From positions 430,453,265-430,517,264 of the forward strand of contig NC_085138.1 of the NCBI RefSeq assembly GCF_035046485.1: a stretch of 64,000 bases of DNA, read 5' to 3'. This document shows, in pieces, positions 34,081 to 46,900 of the stretch. Position numbers and translations under genes: made by a program. The notes beneath the pieces were generated by a model that ran no database searches, was not told where the DNA came from, and was given only the letters and a program-made list of their open reading frames with translations. This DNA is from Aedes albopictus. Taxonomy: Eukaryota > Arthropoda > Insecta > Diptera > Culicidae. Position 1 is the first letter of the stretch. Each line of letters opens with the position of its first letter.

Positions 34081-35994
34081 TACGAACGTACGAACTCTTA
34101 GAAAAAATCCCATTTGAATTTCTAGAAGAATTTCGCTGAGGCCTCCTTATAAATTGCTGGAGGATCCTCTAGAAGAAATCTCGAGAAAACTTTTTGGGGA
34201 ATTCTTGGAGGACCCCCTAGAAAAAAAATCCGATTGAAACTCCTAGAGGAATTTCCGGAGGACTGACTAGGGAAATCTCGAGAAATTCCCTGAAGAACTC
34301 CCAGAAAGAAATCTTAAAAAAACTCGAAGAGCAATTTCCGGAGGAGCTACCTGAAGAATTTATAGAAGAATGTTTAGATAAATTCCTGGAAGAATTCCTA
34401 GACGAGATTCTGGTGAACTTTTTGAAGAAGTTCCGGAGGAACTCCTAGAGGAATTTTTGGAGGAAATCCTAGAGGAATCTAGGATCTAGATTCCCGGAGA
34501 AACCCATCGAGAAAATACTGGGGTAGGAACTCCTTCAGGAATTCCCGGTTAAACTCCCATAGGCATTTCCTGGAGAGCTTCTCGAGAAATTTATGTACGA
34601 ACACTTAGAAAAAATCACATTTGAAAAATTTCCAAAAGAACTCCTAGGAAAATTCTTGGAGGAACTCCTAGAATAAAATCAAATTGAAACTCCTAGAGGA
34701 ATTCCCGGAGCAACTCTTAGAAAGAAATCCGATAGGAGCTCGAAGAGTAATTTCCGGATGAACCTCTAGAGGAATTTTTGATGGAACTCCCAAGAAAACT
34801 CCCGGAAGGACTCCTAGCGAAATTCTTGGAATTCCTAGAGTAATTTTCGGGGAGACTTCTAGAAAAAAAATCCTCTTGGAACTTCTATAGCAATTCCCAG
34901 AAGACCACCTAGCGGATTAACCGGAGAAACTCCTCGAGGAATTCCTTGAGGAATCCTCGGAGAATCTCTCAGAGAAATTCTAGAGAAATTCCCGGATGAT
35001 CTCATAAAAAAATCCAATCGGTACTTCTGAAAGAGTTTCCGGAGAAACTCCTAGAAGAGCTTCTTGAAAAAAATCTGGACGAATTTCTGGTAGAATTCTC
35101 CGAGAAACTCCTCGAGGAAATCCAGGAGTAACTCGTGAAAAAAGGCATGTTCAACTTCTAGAGTAATTTCTAGAGGTATTCCTAGAGATATTTCCGGAGA
35201 GATTTCTCAAGAAATTCTTGGAGGTTCTCCTACAGGAATTGGAGGTATACTACTTAAGAATTGTTTGGAGGAGTTCCTGGAGGAATTGTTGAATGATCAC
35301 CAAGAGTAATTCCCGAAAAAATTCTTTGGATTCCCGGAAGAACTTGTACAGAAATTCCTGGAGGAACTCCTAGAGTAATTCTTGGAGGAAATCCTAATAG
35401 AATTCCCGGCGAGACCATAGGAACTCTTGGAGAAACTTCTAAAGGAAGCCCCGCAGAAACTGCTGGACAAATTACTAAGGGTGGGAACTCGTTCAGGAAT
35501 TCCCGGAGAAATTCCTATAGGCATATCCGGAAGAACCTCTCGAAGAATTCCAGAACAAACTCTTAGAAAATATGCATTTGAACTTTTCAAAGGTTCCTAG
35601 AGAAACTTCTGGAGGAACTCTTAGAGGCAATCTCAAGAGAGCTCTTTGGGGAATTCCTAGAGAAACTCCTAGAAAAAAAACCCAGATTAATCCACCTAGT
35701 GGTGATAGTGCCTTTCTCGTCGAATATTTACTCATAAACTTTTCTTCGACGTTATCAAAAATGTTCCTGAATCCTGAAAACACTTTACATTAGCAACAAT
35801 TTTAACAAAGCCATCATCGATTTTCGAAATTTATTATATTCCGATGTTATGTTCAACAACAAAACAGAGCAGAAAAAGATCAGACCAGTCAGTTGACTGC
35901 TTTACCACCTAACCCTAGTCGTGTATTGGGGTCATTGTGACCCCATTCCTTCCACTACGGCAGCGGGGTGAGCGTCAGCTAATGCTTGAAGAAG

Positions 35995-36310
35995 GTTAAC
36001 TTTATTCACAATCACAGATCACTTTGTGATCTTCGCCAATGTTTATTTCAGCACACTTTAGGCTATATTTTATTATCATTGGTAACACGATTCATGTAAA
36101 ATTTGACCTTCCTACGAGGAAAATGCAGAAAATGTAGATTTCCCATTCAAATTTCAATCGCAATGAGAAGAGTGAGGGCTCAACCAGCCGCACCCAAATT
36201 TGTGAAATTTTAGAAGCATAAGGAGATTGGAGATTGAAAAACTGTATAAGGTTGACGCGATTAAATTATATTTTTATATAAAACGTTGATCCATCCTACT
36301 ATACATTTAC
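35995..36310. repeat. Diverged MITE arm related to 15,690-16,404
   Basis: Shared landmarks in the same order are GATCACTTTG(C/T)G(A/G)TCTTCG, a TAGGCTATATTTTA segment, TTTCAATCG and the end AACGTTGATCCATCC-TACTATACAT, which corresponds to AACGTTGACCCACTCTAGTATACAT at 16,381. Only one arm is present. Confidence 0.6.
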
Positions 36311-36479
36311 ACCGCAGGAATCTGAAATGGTGTGATTTCAAGAGATCGCTTTGGTCACGATTTCGTTCTCTCGCATATATGAAGACTTTGATCATTTCTT
36401 CATTTATAATCTTACCCAACGTTTACATGCTATCAAAAAAGCCACAATTTGATTTATCGCTTTGACATTTATTTTGTTA

Positions 36480-38035
36480 ACCTTTATAATTCCGCTATTT
36501 GATGTGCAGCTTGCATGGGTTTGGTTAAATTTTACGTTTGACTACTTCCGGCGGGACACCTGGAACTGATTCCAGTTGTCTCAAATATGGTCTTAGACTA
36601 TGTTTTTGTCAACTGTTCATCACGTGACCTGAAAAGCCGGAAATTGATGTGATTTGAGGCTATTTTCTTGCCAACCGTTCGGCAATTTTTTGAAAATGCC
36701 GCGATTTTATATATCGCATGCATGGTTTTGGTTCACTTCTATCAAATCACACCCGCAACCGATTCCGAACTACTGTGGCCTGAGACTATTTTCTTGCTGA
36801 CCGTCAGATTATCAAAAACGCCGCTATGGTTTAGTTCCTTTCTATATTTTACCACTTCCGACGCGTTACTCGTCTTGTCACCAGTTCTGGAACACTACCG
36901 GTTCTCCCAAATATGGTCTGAGATTATTTGTTGGTTAACCGTTTATCTTGTTACTGAATAAGTCATCGATATGTCGCATGTATTGGTTCTCTTTTACATT
37001 TGATCATTTCTGGCGGGACACCCGTAATCATTTCCGTAACACACTGATAGGGCTTGCGTCTATTTTCTTGCAACTGTTCACCATGTTACCTAAAAAGCCG
37101 TGATTTGAGGTATCGCATGCATGGGTTTGGTGTCACTTCCGGCCCGGAACCGGTTGCGAAACACTACCGATAGTCTCTTAAATAGTCTGAGCCTATTTGC
37201 TTGCTAAAGTTTATTAGGTTATCAAAAAAGCCATGGGTTTGGATCAATTTTATATTTAGCCGCTTTCGGAGGGAACTAGTTTCGGCACTACTCACAGTCC
37301 ATAATGTGGTCTTAGCCTACTTCCTCAATAACCGGTCATCAAGTTGTCGGAAAAGCCGTGATTTGATTTGCCGCATGCAAGAGTTTTGTCAACTTTTATA
37401 TACGGCCACTTCCGGCGGAACACCCGGAACCGGTTCTGAAACACTACCGTTTCATATAAGGTCTGAGACTGTTTTCTTGCTAACTGCTCATCAGGTTATC
37501 GAAAATGTCGTAGTTTGATGTGCCGCATGCATGGGTTTGTATCACTTTTATATATGACCACTTCCAGCGGGACATCCGGAACCGGTTCCGATACACTGCC
37601 GGTTCAGATATGGTCTGAGTCTTTTTTTATGCCAACCTTTCATTGGGTTATCAAAAAAGTTGCGCTTTGATATATCGCATGCATGGATTTGGTTCACTTT
37701 TATATTTGGCCACTTCCTGCGGGACTCCCGGAACCGGTTCCGGAACACTACCGGTTCAGATATGGTCTGAGACTGTTTTCTTGCTGACTGTTCATCAGGT
37801 TATCCAAAATGCCGCAATTTGATGTGTCGCATGCATGGATTTGGTTCACTTCTATATTTGGCCACTTCCGGCGGAACTCCCAAAACCGGTTCCGGAACAC
37901 TACCGGTTCAGATATGGTCTGAGACTGTTTTCTTGCTGACTGTTCATCAGGTTATCCAAAATGCCGCAGTTTGATGTGTCGCATGTATGTGTTTGTTACA
38001 TTTTTATGTATGGCCACTTCCAAGGGTACTGGTCC
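36480..38035 (+). repeat. Tandem repeat, 152-bp period, about ten units
   Basis: The phrase CGCATGCATGGRTTTGGTTC recurs at about 36,510, 36,715, 36,975, 37,115, 37,225, 37,373, 37,525, 37,677, 37,829 and 37,981. The last five are spaced exactly 152 bases apart; the first five are irregular and more diverged. Each unit also holds GGAACCGGTTCCGGAACACT (partly palindromic) and TATGGTCTGAGACTGTTTTC. The open frames across it are incidental. Confidence 0.9.
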
Positions 38036-38189
38036 GGAACACGTAAATGGCCATAACTCCGGAACGGCTGGACCGATCCGAACCATTTTCAATAGGAAAC
38101 AATGGGACCAGATTCCGCGTCGAATGAACCGTCGGTCATTAAAATCGGTTGAGGTTTACTGCCAAAAAGTGATGTGAGTTTATTTGTAC

Positions 38190-38226
38190 ACACACATACA
38201 CACACACACACATACACACACACAGA
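38190..38226. repeat. (CA)n/(CATA) microsatellite
   Basis: An ACACACACATACACAC run of about 37 bases lies between the tandem repeat and the right end of the composite element. Confidence 0.9.
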
Positions 38227-38356
38227 CATCACCTCAATTCGTCGAGCTGAGTTGATTGGTATATGTGACTTGAGCCTCCGAGCCTTCTATCAAAAAGTCG
38301 TTTTTGGAGTGAACATATAGCCTTTCCAGTACACTTAGTGTACGAGAAAGGCAAAA

Positions 38357-39070
38357 ATGCAATTGAAACTCCTAGAGGAACTCGCGGAGGACCGACTAGA
38401 GAAATCCCGAGGAATTCTTTGAGGAACTCCTACAAAGAAATCTCATAGGCACTCGAAAAGCAATTTCTGGAAGAACTTCTAGAGGAATTTCCGGAAGAAC
38501 TCAAGAAGAATTCCTGGAGACACTCGAAAAGGATTTCACGAAGTAACTTCAAGTGAAATCCCTAGAGAAACTTCAAAGAGTTTCCTTTGGCAGTCCTCGA
38601 GGAATTCCCGGAGGAACTTATAGAAAAAATCCTACTTCTAGAAGAATTTCTAGAAGAAACTCCTAGACAATCTCCTAGAGGGGTTCCTTGAGGATTTTCT
38701 ACAGGAGATTTGCGAGGAACTTTGGGAAGAATTCTCGGAGGAACTCCCCAAGAATATCCTGGAGAAGCTCGTAGAAAAAAAATCTTTTGAACTTCTAGAA
38801 ATTTTCTGGAATTTCTTGGTTGGGCTCCAAAAGGTATTTCTGGAGACACTTCCCAAGGTATTTCCAGAGGAACTCGTAGAGGTACTCCTAGAGGATTTTT
38901 TGGAGGAACACCTTGAGGATTTCCGGGAGGAACTTCTCAAGAAATCTCCTGAAGACTGCCTTGAAGGACACCTTGAGGAATTCGTGGAGGACCTCCTAGA
39001 GAAATTTCTGGAGGTACTTCAAGAGGAATTCCTAGAGAAATTCTCGAAGGAAATCCATTGAATTTCTAGA
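38357..39070 (-). repeat. Satellite array continuation after the insertion
   Basis: The G-rich orientation of the 12-bp array (GAGGAACTCCTAGAGGAATT style) continues for about 710 bases, matching the 32.5-35.7 kb block in subtype and strand. It ends near 39,070, followed by AT-rich unique DNA. Confidence 0.9.
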
Positions 39071-40639
39071 TGAATATCCGGATGATAAAAAAATATTCAC
39101 CGATCCACCCAAAATCATCGGGTATACCATATATGATTTCTATGAAATTCATAGCTCTCCTATGAGTCGACGCTTACAGCCGACTAGAGTTTCGAGCAGT
39201 TTTATTTTCTCTGTATGTTTGAATGAAATATGTTAAATAAATTTGAATCTATAAAATGTTTCTGTTTTGTTTAAGTTTTGAGAAGATTTAGTTTATTTTC
39301 TCTTAGTTTTCCATGTAAACCTTGAATTGCAATCAATGCAATGCAATGAATGCAAATCAATGCATTTGCTGCTACATAAAATCATTGATTGAGTATTCGA
39401 GCAACTTGCTCGAACTGCACGAAATCATTTTCATAGCAACTATTTCGCAGCTACCAAACGCACCTGCCCTGCCAGGACGGCGTTTGTTTATACCGTGCTG
39501 TATTGTTCTCCCATCTGCGGGCATCCATCCACAGCCTTCAGCCGGGAGAGTTTTTTTTCTCTTCTGCTTTGTTGGTATCGACTGAAATGAGAAAATTGAG
39601 GTCGGTGTGGATCACCGTTTTGGTGGTTGCCAATAATGATTTGAGATCTATCTTTAGATACAAGAGGTTTGATAAGTCTAACCATTTATGATTCCATGCT
39701 GTGATAGTATTTAGTTTCAATATAAATGAAAACACAATGAAATGCTCGATGAAACAATAGTGGAAATCTTCTCCGACGTCAAGCATAATAAGAAGTAACT
39801 CTGCTTGTTATATATAATTCGCCATGCATTTTATTGCTGTATCAATACAATACACTTATTCTTGTTCTATTTCTTCGTAACTCCCGTCTTTTGGACTCAA
39901 CCTGCTACTTAGCTTATAATTATAAAGCAAATAGCTAAGTGGTTTCTATGATCAATGAATCATTTTCGCATTCTTATATCGTATATGCATGCTAAGATAC
40001 CCATAGCCTTGGATAACAACGATAATTTTTGTAAAGTTTATGTACTGATCAAGAAACGAGCTCAGACACCATCAGTATATTCTTGATGAATACCCGACCT
40101 TTTACTGAGCCAGTTATATTCACATCTTTCATTATTATATTTGTTTACATTATTTTCTTTCTCTGCAAATCTTCTACCATATCCATGTTATAACTTTTGT
40201 CACTGAGGACAAAATGAAAACCAGAATGTTGATACAAAACCATCTTGTACAACTTTGGCTATACTGAACCATTAACTCATTTCAAAATAATCCTGGCCAC
40301 ACTGCCAACCCCGAACGAGTGTGACAAGCTGCCTCTCCGAGAGAGCTAAAACGTGCTTTTTCAACGGCAGCACGTGGTAATTTCAAATTTTCAACGGACG
40401 AGCTTGACCTCAGACCTTAATGATGTTGAACAAATAAATGTATGTATGTATGCACTATTGCTCCGGTCAGCGCAGTAAGGGTAACATACTGTGGAGGGCA
40501 CCCTGGTACTCCACAGGCTCCGTTAGCGGTTAGGTTTTTTTAGAACCCCCTAGCCATTCATTCCAAGGCACGGTAAGCATATAGACGCATCACAACATGA
40601 ATTGGGGGTCATCTGTTTAGTGGACCCTTACCACCGGAA
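39071..40639. other. Intergenic DNA with possible LINE tail
   Basis: No gene recognised. A TGCAATGCAATGAATGCAAA-type short repeat lies at about 39,333. The segment ending AATAAATGTATGTATGTATG at about 40,428-40,450 looks like the 3' tail of a non-LTR element. 40,450-40,640 contains GTAGTGGACCC-like repeat sequence of unknown origin. Confidence 0.4.
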
Positions 40640-41330
40640 CGTCTCAAGAGAAATTCCTGAAGAAATCTATGAAGAAATCTCTTGAGGAATCACAAGAAGA
40701 ATTTCTATAGGAATCTTTGGATAAATCTATGGAGGAATAATTACAAGAATCACAGGCCGGATGTGTATAGAATTCCTGGGAGAAACCTCTGAAGCAATCC
40801 CAACATGATTTTTTAGAGAAATTTCATCAAGTATTTGTGGGGGCATTCCAACAGAAGTTCTCGAAAGATTTCTCTAGGATAGTCTAATATAATTAAAAAA
40901 AAATCTGTTGAAATTGTAGAAGAAATATCTTTAAGGATTCCTTCACGATTTCTTCCGAGTATTCCTTCAGGTAGTCGACTTGAAGTTCCTCCATGAGTTC
41001 CTCCTGCGATTCGTCCACAGATATCTCCAAGAATTTCTTCATGAATTTCTGCAGGTATTTTTCCAAAAAAATCCCGTAATGGTTCCTGCAAGAATACCTT
41101 CAGATCCAAGGGTAAGAAATATTCCATAAATGCCCGCTGGGATTCCTCCAGAAACTCTTCTTTTAGACACCTCAAAGGAATTCTTCATGGAATCCTCCAG
41201 AAATTTCTCCTCTGGTTCCATTCTTGCGGGGATTCCTCCAGTAATTCATGTTTGCGACATCGTCTTGAAATTTTCATAGGAATGCCTGATGGATTTCTGC
41301 TAGAAATTTCTGCCGGGATTTTGGGTTTTG
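40640..41330. repeat. Small GGAATTCC satellite fragment with strand switch
   Basis: About 690 bases of diverged 12-bp units. The G-rich orientation (GAAATCTCTTGAGGAATCAC) runs to about 40,880 and the C-rich orientation (GATTCCTTCACGATTTCTTC) from about 40,935 to 41,330. The relation to the main array is clear but divergence is higher. Confidence 0.75.
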
Positions 41331-41339
41331 CTCGACCCT

Positions 41340-41640
41340 TGACTGGTTCATCTCGAATTACCAACTTCTTTCCTCGAGATAGAGAAGTCTAAAACTTTAC
41401 TTGACAACTAGGGCTACCTATCGGCGAAATTACCTATGCATTGTTGAATCACCAGAACGATCTTGTCTTTCTGAACAACTTTGCCGAAGTCGACACTTTT
41501 CTATTTGCTTTGGCCCCCGAGATAGAGAAGTTTAAACTTTGACAACTAGCAACGCCTGGTGATAAAATCGCCAGATTGTTCTTGTCCTTCTGAACAACTT
41601 TGCCGAAGACACTATTATTAAAAAAAACTTGATCGTGATA
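41340..41640. repeat. Two-unit tandem repeat (CGAGATAGAGAAG family)
   Basis: Two units of about 140 bases share the order CGAGATAGAGAAGT, GACAACTAG, TCACCAGA-like, TTCTGAACAACTTTGCCGAAG. The same family is present inverted at 54,850-55,165. Confidence 0.7.
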
Positions 41641-41654
41641 ACTTATAAGAGCCT

Positions 41655-41905
41655 CTACTTCTTATTCTTCCTCTTCTTTTTAGCGTAACTTCCCCACTGG
41701 GACAAAGTTTGCTCCTAAGTTTCCACAGTTATTAACTGAGAGCTTCCTCTGCCAATGACTATTTTGCATTCGTATATCGTGTGGCACGCACAAAGATACT
41801 CTATATACAAGGAAGTCGAGGAAATTTCCATTATTAAAGGTTCCTGAACCGATCGGGAATCGAACCCGTCATCCACAGCATGTTCATCAACCCCTAATTG
41901 GGCTC
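41655..41905 (-). mobile_element. Feilai-type SINE, minus strand
   Basis: Read on the minus strand the order matches the SINE at 6,221-7,083: B box GGTTCGATTCCCGAT, AATTTCC and GACTTCC body segments, GCCACACGATATACGAATGC, GAAGCTCTCAGTTAATAACT and GTCCCAGTGGGGAAGTTACG, ending in a purine tail. The A-box half of the head is degenerate. It supplies the uninterrupted sequence at the foldback insertion site of the other copy. Confidence 0.8.
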
Positions 41906-41929
41906 TTCAACTGATAGTTGCGCTATTTC

Positions 41930-42660
41930 AATTGTCAGCAATACATAACACATTTGAAGTCATCCAGTGCATAATCCGACCTCAGTCTCAATCACCCAGA
42001 GAGTCACCCTAACCATTTGATTTCCGCTTGTCCGCACGGATCGCACCATCACACATTTCCAACTCCCTCCACTCATGCGCCTTACTCCTTCCAACAGACC
42101 AAAGTTGTTGTCGCCTCTCGCTGGGCTGGTCGTGTTCGCCCGGTTTACCACCCACCCAAAGCCATACTCAGTCGGCTCTGCTCGCTCGAGGGACCCGCTA
42201 ATCCTCGAAACTGGCGAAACCATGAATGAATCCGCACCCGCGCTCCTACTTTGCAAAGGCAAGGCAACCTTCATCCATCAAACACCGAAAACGGAAGCCC
42301 CTCGTCAGCGCAGCAGCGTAGTGTTGTCCTCATCGCATACCATTCCGCACGATCCCAGGGACCTGTTTCGTCAAAATTCTTCACCCGAACTTTTTCCCCC
42401 GGTACACTTGCGCTTACGAACCGAACGATGGAATGGAAGCTTGATGGATGGCTGGATGGTGGTTGGGGTGAAATTACGTCGTAAAATCGTTTCCATCGAG
42501 CGCGACCATGGCGGTGCGGCTCGGTCCACCCAAACAGGAAGAAATCGAGCTGTGAGGGCAGCTGAGGAGCTCTGTTTGTTTTGGCTTTTGGGTTTTTTTT
42601 TCTGCTCTGAGCCGAAAACCGTGTTAAAAATAGCAATAGCTACATAGCATAGGCTTCTTT
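41930..42660. other. GC-rich low-repeat island, possible promoter or 5' exon
   Basis: Like 3,989-5,400, this block is GC-richer than its surroundings and free of tandem or inverted structure. Frames of 190 codons (42,075-42,647, plus) and 121 codons (42,271-42,636, minus) overlap antisense, with no recognised domain in either. It might be a non-coding exon or promoter; neither strand nor gene can be assigned. Confidence 0.35.
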
Positions 42661-43932
42661 TCCTCACGTTTGTTTGGTATGATTATGATTGAGTGGCGCA
42701 CTTCTTGCTCTCTATGCGAATACGATGAGGAACGTGAGGCTGATGTAGGAATTGTACTGGGATTGGGAAGTAACCTTATTCTTGATTTTGAAACTTTCTG
42801 GCATTTAATGCATGTTTAGTCTTATGTTTCTTATTTTTCCTTTACTTTTCAGTCTTTCTTTTTTAGTTTTATGTTTCGTATTCTGTTTTCTTCATTCTTC
42901 TTATTTTTGTTTTTATTACTAAATTATTTTTCTTAGTATTTTTTTGCTGATTTTATTTTTTTCTCAAACTTGACTTGATAGAAGCTGAATCTGACGAGGG
43001 TAGCAAGCATTGAGCAATGTGTGTTTACAAAGGTTCTTCTTGAGTCTTCACTGTAGAGAGTAATTTGAATGTAGTATACAAATTGAGTCAAATTCCGCAA
43101 AAATGACTTGATCGTATAAAGTCTAAGATTTTTCCTCGTAAGTTTTCTTCAATCGTTCATGTTTTACATAAAAAGGCATGTGGGCATATTTCTTCCAAAT
43201 ATTTTGTTTTCCACTACAAATGTGAAGGCGGAAAACAGGCTGCTGATGGTGTCCGTGCGGAAAGGAGCAGTGTTTTGTACACAAAAATAGTGACGACCTG
43301 CAAGGACAGCATGTGCGCAGCCGCGCGCATTCGCTGTTTCCTCAAAGGTGTTGTTGTATAGATAAAGTGCAACGCATAGTCATATGGCGAACTGTGCGAT
43401 GTTTTTATGTTCATGATAAATGTAAAGACCCGTTCATTTCCATTCTGAAACAAATTAGCAAGTGCAGGATGCATCTGCAAACCTTTATATTGCGCTCATT
43501 AGCCTGGTTTGAAATATTATATTTTTATCATGCTCGACAAACTTTCAAAAATGTATTTTTAATAGTATACCACTAATACAAATAAAAGGTATTTTGTTTT
43601 TATCTAAAAATATTAAGAAACCATGTCTTCCCATAAATCTTTGTAAAAAAAACACAGATTCAAGGACAAGAGAATCACTGTCTTAACCATCACCATCAAG
43701 AATTTGTTTCGTATTATTCACATATATTTACAGTTGATCTAAAGATTGTTATCACCTTATAAAATACATAATTCACTCCGACTTTATTTTACGTTTACTA
43801 CAGGGGGGCGTGAACTAAAGTGGACGTAAAAAATCACAACTTACCTTCTCTCGTCACAAGATATAAATACAAGATGCAAGTTGACCTCCTCCATGTGTTC
43901 AGCAAAGTTTGAGTATTGACATAGGGTTATCA
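42661..43932. other. AT-rich intergenic DNA
   Basis: A T-rich stretch lies at about 42,820-42,970. Several short frames show no recognised domain. At 43,933-43,940 lies CGTGAGGC, the left target duplication of the next element. Confidence 0.4.
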
Positions 43933-43940
43933 CGTGAGGC

Positions 43941-46900
43941 CAAGGGGGGGGGTGGCAGGGGGGGGGGCCGTGGCCCCCCATGACCGAGCAACTATATTCT
44001 AACTTAACCGAGAAACATAGATGATCAGAGCTGTTTTTGACTAGTAAAAATAAAATTCTCCTGCATCCTCGTATTTTTTTAATGTATGCAGGAATTCCTT
44101 CGGAAATTCTTGAAGGAATATCTTCGAAAATTCCTGAGGGTATTCCTTCGAAAATTCCTGAAGAAATTCCTTCGGAAATTCCTGAAGGATTCCTTCGGAA
44201 ATTTCTCGAGCAATTTCTTCGGAAATTCCTGAAGGAATTCCTTCGGAAATTCCTTGGGGAGTTCCTTGGGAAAATCTTGGATGAATACCTTTGGAGATTC
44301 CTGGAGAAATTCTTTCAGAAATGCATAGAGAAATTCGTGAGGAAATCCTTAGGTAAATTCCTTACGAAATTCCTGGACAAAATAATCCCAAACTTCCTGG
44401 AGGAATGCTTTTGGAAATTCCTGGAGGAATTCCTTCGGAAATTGCTGGACGAATGTCATTGAAAATTTCTGGAGGAATTCCTTCGGAAAGTCCTGGAGGA
44501 ATTCCTTCGGTAAGTCGTGGAGGATTTTTTTTCGGGAATACTTTTTGGATTTTTTTTGGAAATTCTTGCAGGAATCCTTCGGAAATTCCAGGAGGAATTC
44601 TTTCGGAAATTCCTGGAGGAATTCTTTCAGAAATTTAGGGAGGAATTCCTTCGGAAATTGCTGGACGAATTCCTTTGGAATTCCAGGAGGAATTCCTTTA
44701 GGATTTCCTGGAGGAATTCTTTCGGAAATTCCGGGAAGAATTCCTTCGGAAATTGCTGGAGGAATTTCTTCGGAAATTCCTGCAATAATTTCTTTGGCAA
44801 TTACTGGAGGAATTTCTTCGGAAATTGCTGGACGAATTCTTTTGGAAATTCCTGGAGGAATTCCTCCGGAAATTCCTGGAGGAATTCCGTCAGAAATTCC
44901 TGGAGGAATTCCTTCAGAAATTCCTGGAGGAATTTTTTCGGAAATTCTTTTTAGATTTTTTTTTAGAAATTCCTGGAGGAATACCGTCGGAAATTTCTAG
45001 CAGAATTCCTTCGAAAAATCCTGAAGGAATTCTTTCGGAAATTCCGGGAGGAATTCCTTCGGAAATTTCTGGACAAATTCCTTTGGAGATTCCCGGAGGA
45101 ATTCATTCGGAAATTCCAGGAGAAATTCCTTTAGGAATTCCTGGAGGAATTCTTTCGCAAATTCCTGAAGGAATTCCATCGGAAATTGCTGGATGAATTC
45201 CATTGAAAATTCTTGGAGGAATCCCTTCGCAAAATCCTGGAAGAATTCCTTCGGAAATTTTTGGAGAAATTCCATCGGAAATTCCTGAAGGACTTCGTTC
45301 GGAAATTACAGGAGGAATTCCATCGAAAATTCTTTGGCGAGGCACTTCGAAAAATCTTGGATGAAAACTTTCGGAAATTTCTGGAGGAATTCTTTCAGAA
45401 ATTCCTGGAGGAATTCCTTCGGAAATTGCTGGACGAATTCCTTTGGAGGTTCTTGGAAAAATTCATTCGGAAATTCCAGAAGGAATTTCTTTGGGAATTT
45501 CTGGAGGAATTCTTTCGGAAATTCCGGGAGGAATTGCTTCGGAAATTCCTGAAGCATTTCTTTCAAAAAATCCTGGAGGAATTCCTAAAAAAAATCCAGA
45601 AGGAATTCCTTCCAAAATTCTTAGAGGAATCCCTTCACAAATTCCTGGAAGAATTCCTTCGGAATTTCCTGAAGGAGTTCCTTCGGAAATTCCTGAAGGA
45701 ATTCGTTCAGAAATTTCTGGAAATTTCTGGAGGAATTCCTTCGGAAATTCCTAGGGGAGTTCCCTCGAAAAATTTTGGATGAATACCTCCGGAAATTTCT
45801 GGAGGAATAATTTCAGAAATCTATAGAGAAATTCCTGAGAAAATCCTTGGATGAATTCCTTAGGACATTCCTTAGGACATTCTAAACTTCTTAGAGGAAT
45901 GCTTTTCATGACTCCTGGAGGAATTCCTTCGGAAATTACTGGACGAATTCCTTTGGGAATTCCAGGAGGAATTCCTTCGGAAATTAATGGAATAATTTCT
46001 TCGGAAATTACTGGAAGAATTCCTTCGGAAATTCCTAGAGGTATTCTTTCGGAAATTCCTGGAGGAATTCCTTCAGAAATTCCTGGAGGTATTCCTTCTG
46101 AAATTCCTGGAGAAATTTTTTCGGAAAGTCTTTTTGGATTTTATTTTTGGAAATTCCAAGAGGAATTCCCTCGAAAATTCATGGAGGAATTCCTTCACAA
46201 ATTCCGTTAGGAATTCCTTCAAAAATTCCTGGAGGAATTCTTTCGGAAATTCCGGGAGGAATTCCTTCGGAAATTGCTGGACGAATTCGTTTGTTGATTC
46301 ATGGAGGAATTCTTTTGGAAATTCCTGCAGGAATTCTTTCGGAAATCCTTAGGGGAATTTCTTCGGAAATTCCTGGAGAAATCCTTCCGGAATCTCTTGG
46401 ATGCATTCCTTCTGAAATTCGTGGAGCAATTATTTCGGAAATTCCTGGAGGAATTCCTTCGGAAATTCTTGGAGGAATTTCTTTAAAAATTCCCGGAGGA
46501 ATTCCATTGGAAATTCCTGGAGGAATCCCTTTGGAAATTCCTTCGGAAATTCGTGGAAAAACTCTTTTGGAAATTTCTGAAGGATTTTTTTTAATTCCAG
46601 GAAGAATTCCTTCAGAAATTCCAGGAGAAATTCTGTCGGAAATTCCTGGAGAAATTCCATTGGAAATTTCCAAAGGAATGAATTTCCGATGTAATTCCAC
46701 CAGGAATTTTGCGAAGGAATTCCTTCAGGATTTTCCAAATAAATTGCTCCATTTATTTCCGAGAGAATTCCTCCAGGAATTTCCGTTGCAATTCCTCCAG
46801 GAATTTCCGAGGGAAATCTTCCAGGAAATTTCGGAAAAATCCCTCCACAAATTTCTGGAGGAATTACTCTAGGAATTTCCTCAAGGGAATTCCTCTTGGA

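Larger units (their letters stand above)
19745..35680. repeat. Giant 12-bp GGAATTCC satellite with strand switches
   Basis: About 16 kb are built from diverged 12-bp units close to ATTCCTCCAGGA and ATTCCTCCTGGG, often paired as a 24-bp dimer. Two subtypes occur: ATTCCTCCWGGR in most blocks, and a GTTCCTCTAGGA or AATTCCTCCGGGA type at about 24.0-25.6 and 32.5-35.7 kb. The C-rich version is on the top strand at about 19.75-22.88, 24.00-25.62, 25.94-27.70, 28.93-30.36 and 32.15-32.49 kb. The complementary G-rich version is on the top strand at 22.89-23.96, 25.64-25.93, 27.70-28.92, 30.37-32.14 and 32.49-35.68 kb. The unit has no stop codon in any of its six frames, which explains the many overlapping reading frames with (IPPG)n, (EFLLGFLQ)n, (NSSWDSSR)n, (GGIP)n or (EEFLEESQ)n. 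None is a credible protein gene. Confidence 0.95.
35681..38356. mobile_element. 2.7-kb composite element interrupting the satellite
   Basis: Satellite is found on both sides, and it resumes at 38,362 with AATTGAAACTCCTAGAGG. Uninterrupted array copies at about 34,215 and 34,680 have the same A-rich run followed directly by ATTGAAACTCCTAGAGG, so the element splits one such unit. Near the ends are GATAGTGCCTTTCTCGTCG (left) and TGTACGAGAAAGGC (right), partly inverted. The interior holds a degenerate MITE arm, a 152-bp tandem array, a low-repeat block (ATGGCCATAACTCCGGAACG at 38,047) and a CA microsatellite. The right part has the style of an abundant Aedes repeat. No transposase or clear target duplication was found. 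Confidence 0.65.

Noticed and set aside
17225..40420. Shared TTAAGGTCTGAGGTC at about 17,237 and inverted at about 40,410 as a LINE 3' end pair
   Set aside because: Only about 15 bases match, in opposite orientation, and flanks differ. It is too short to support a relationship.
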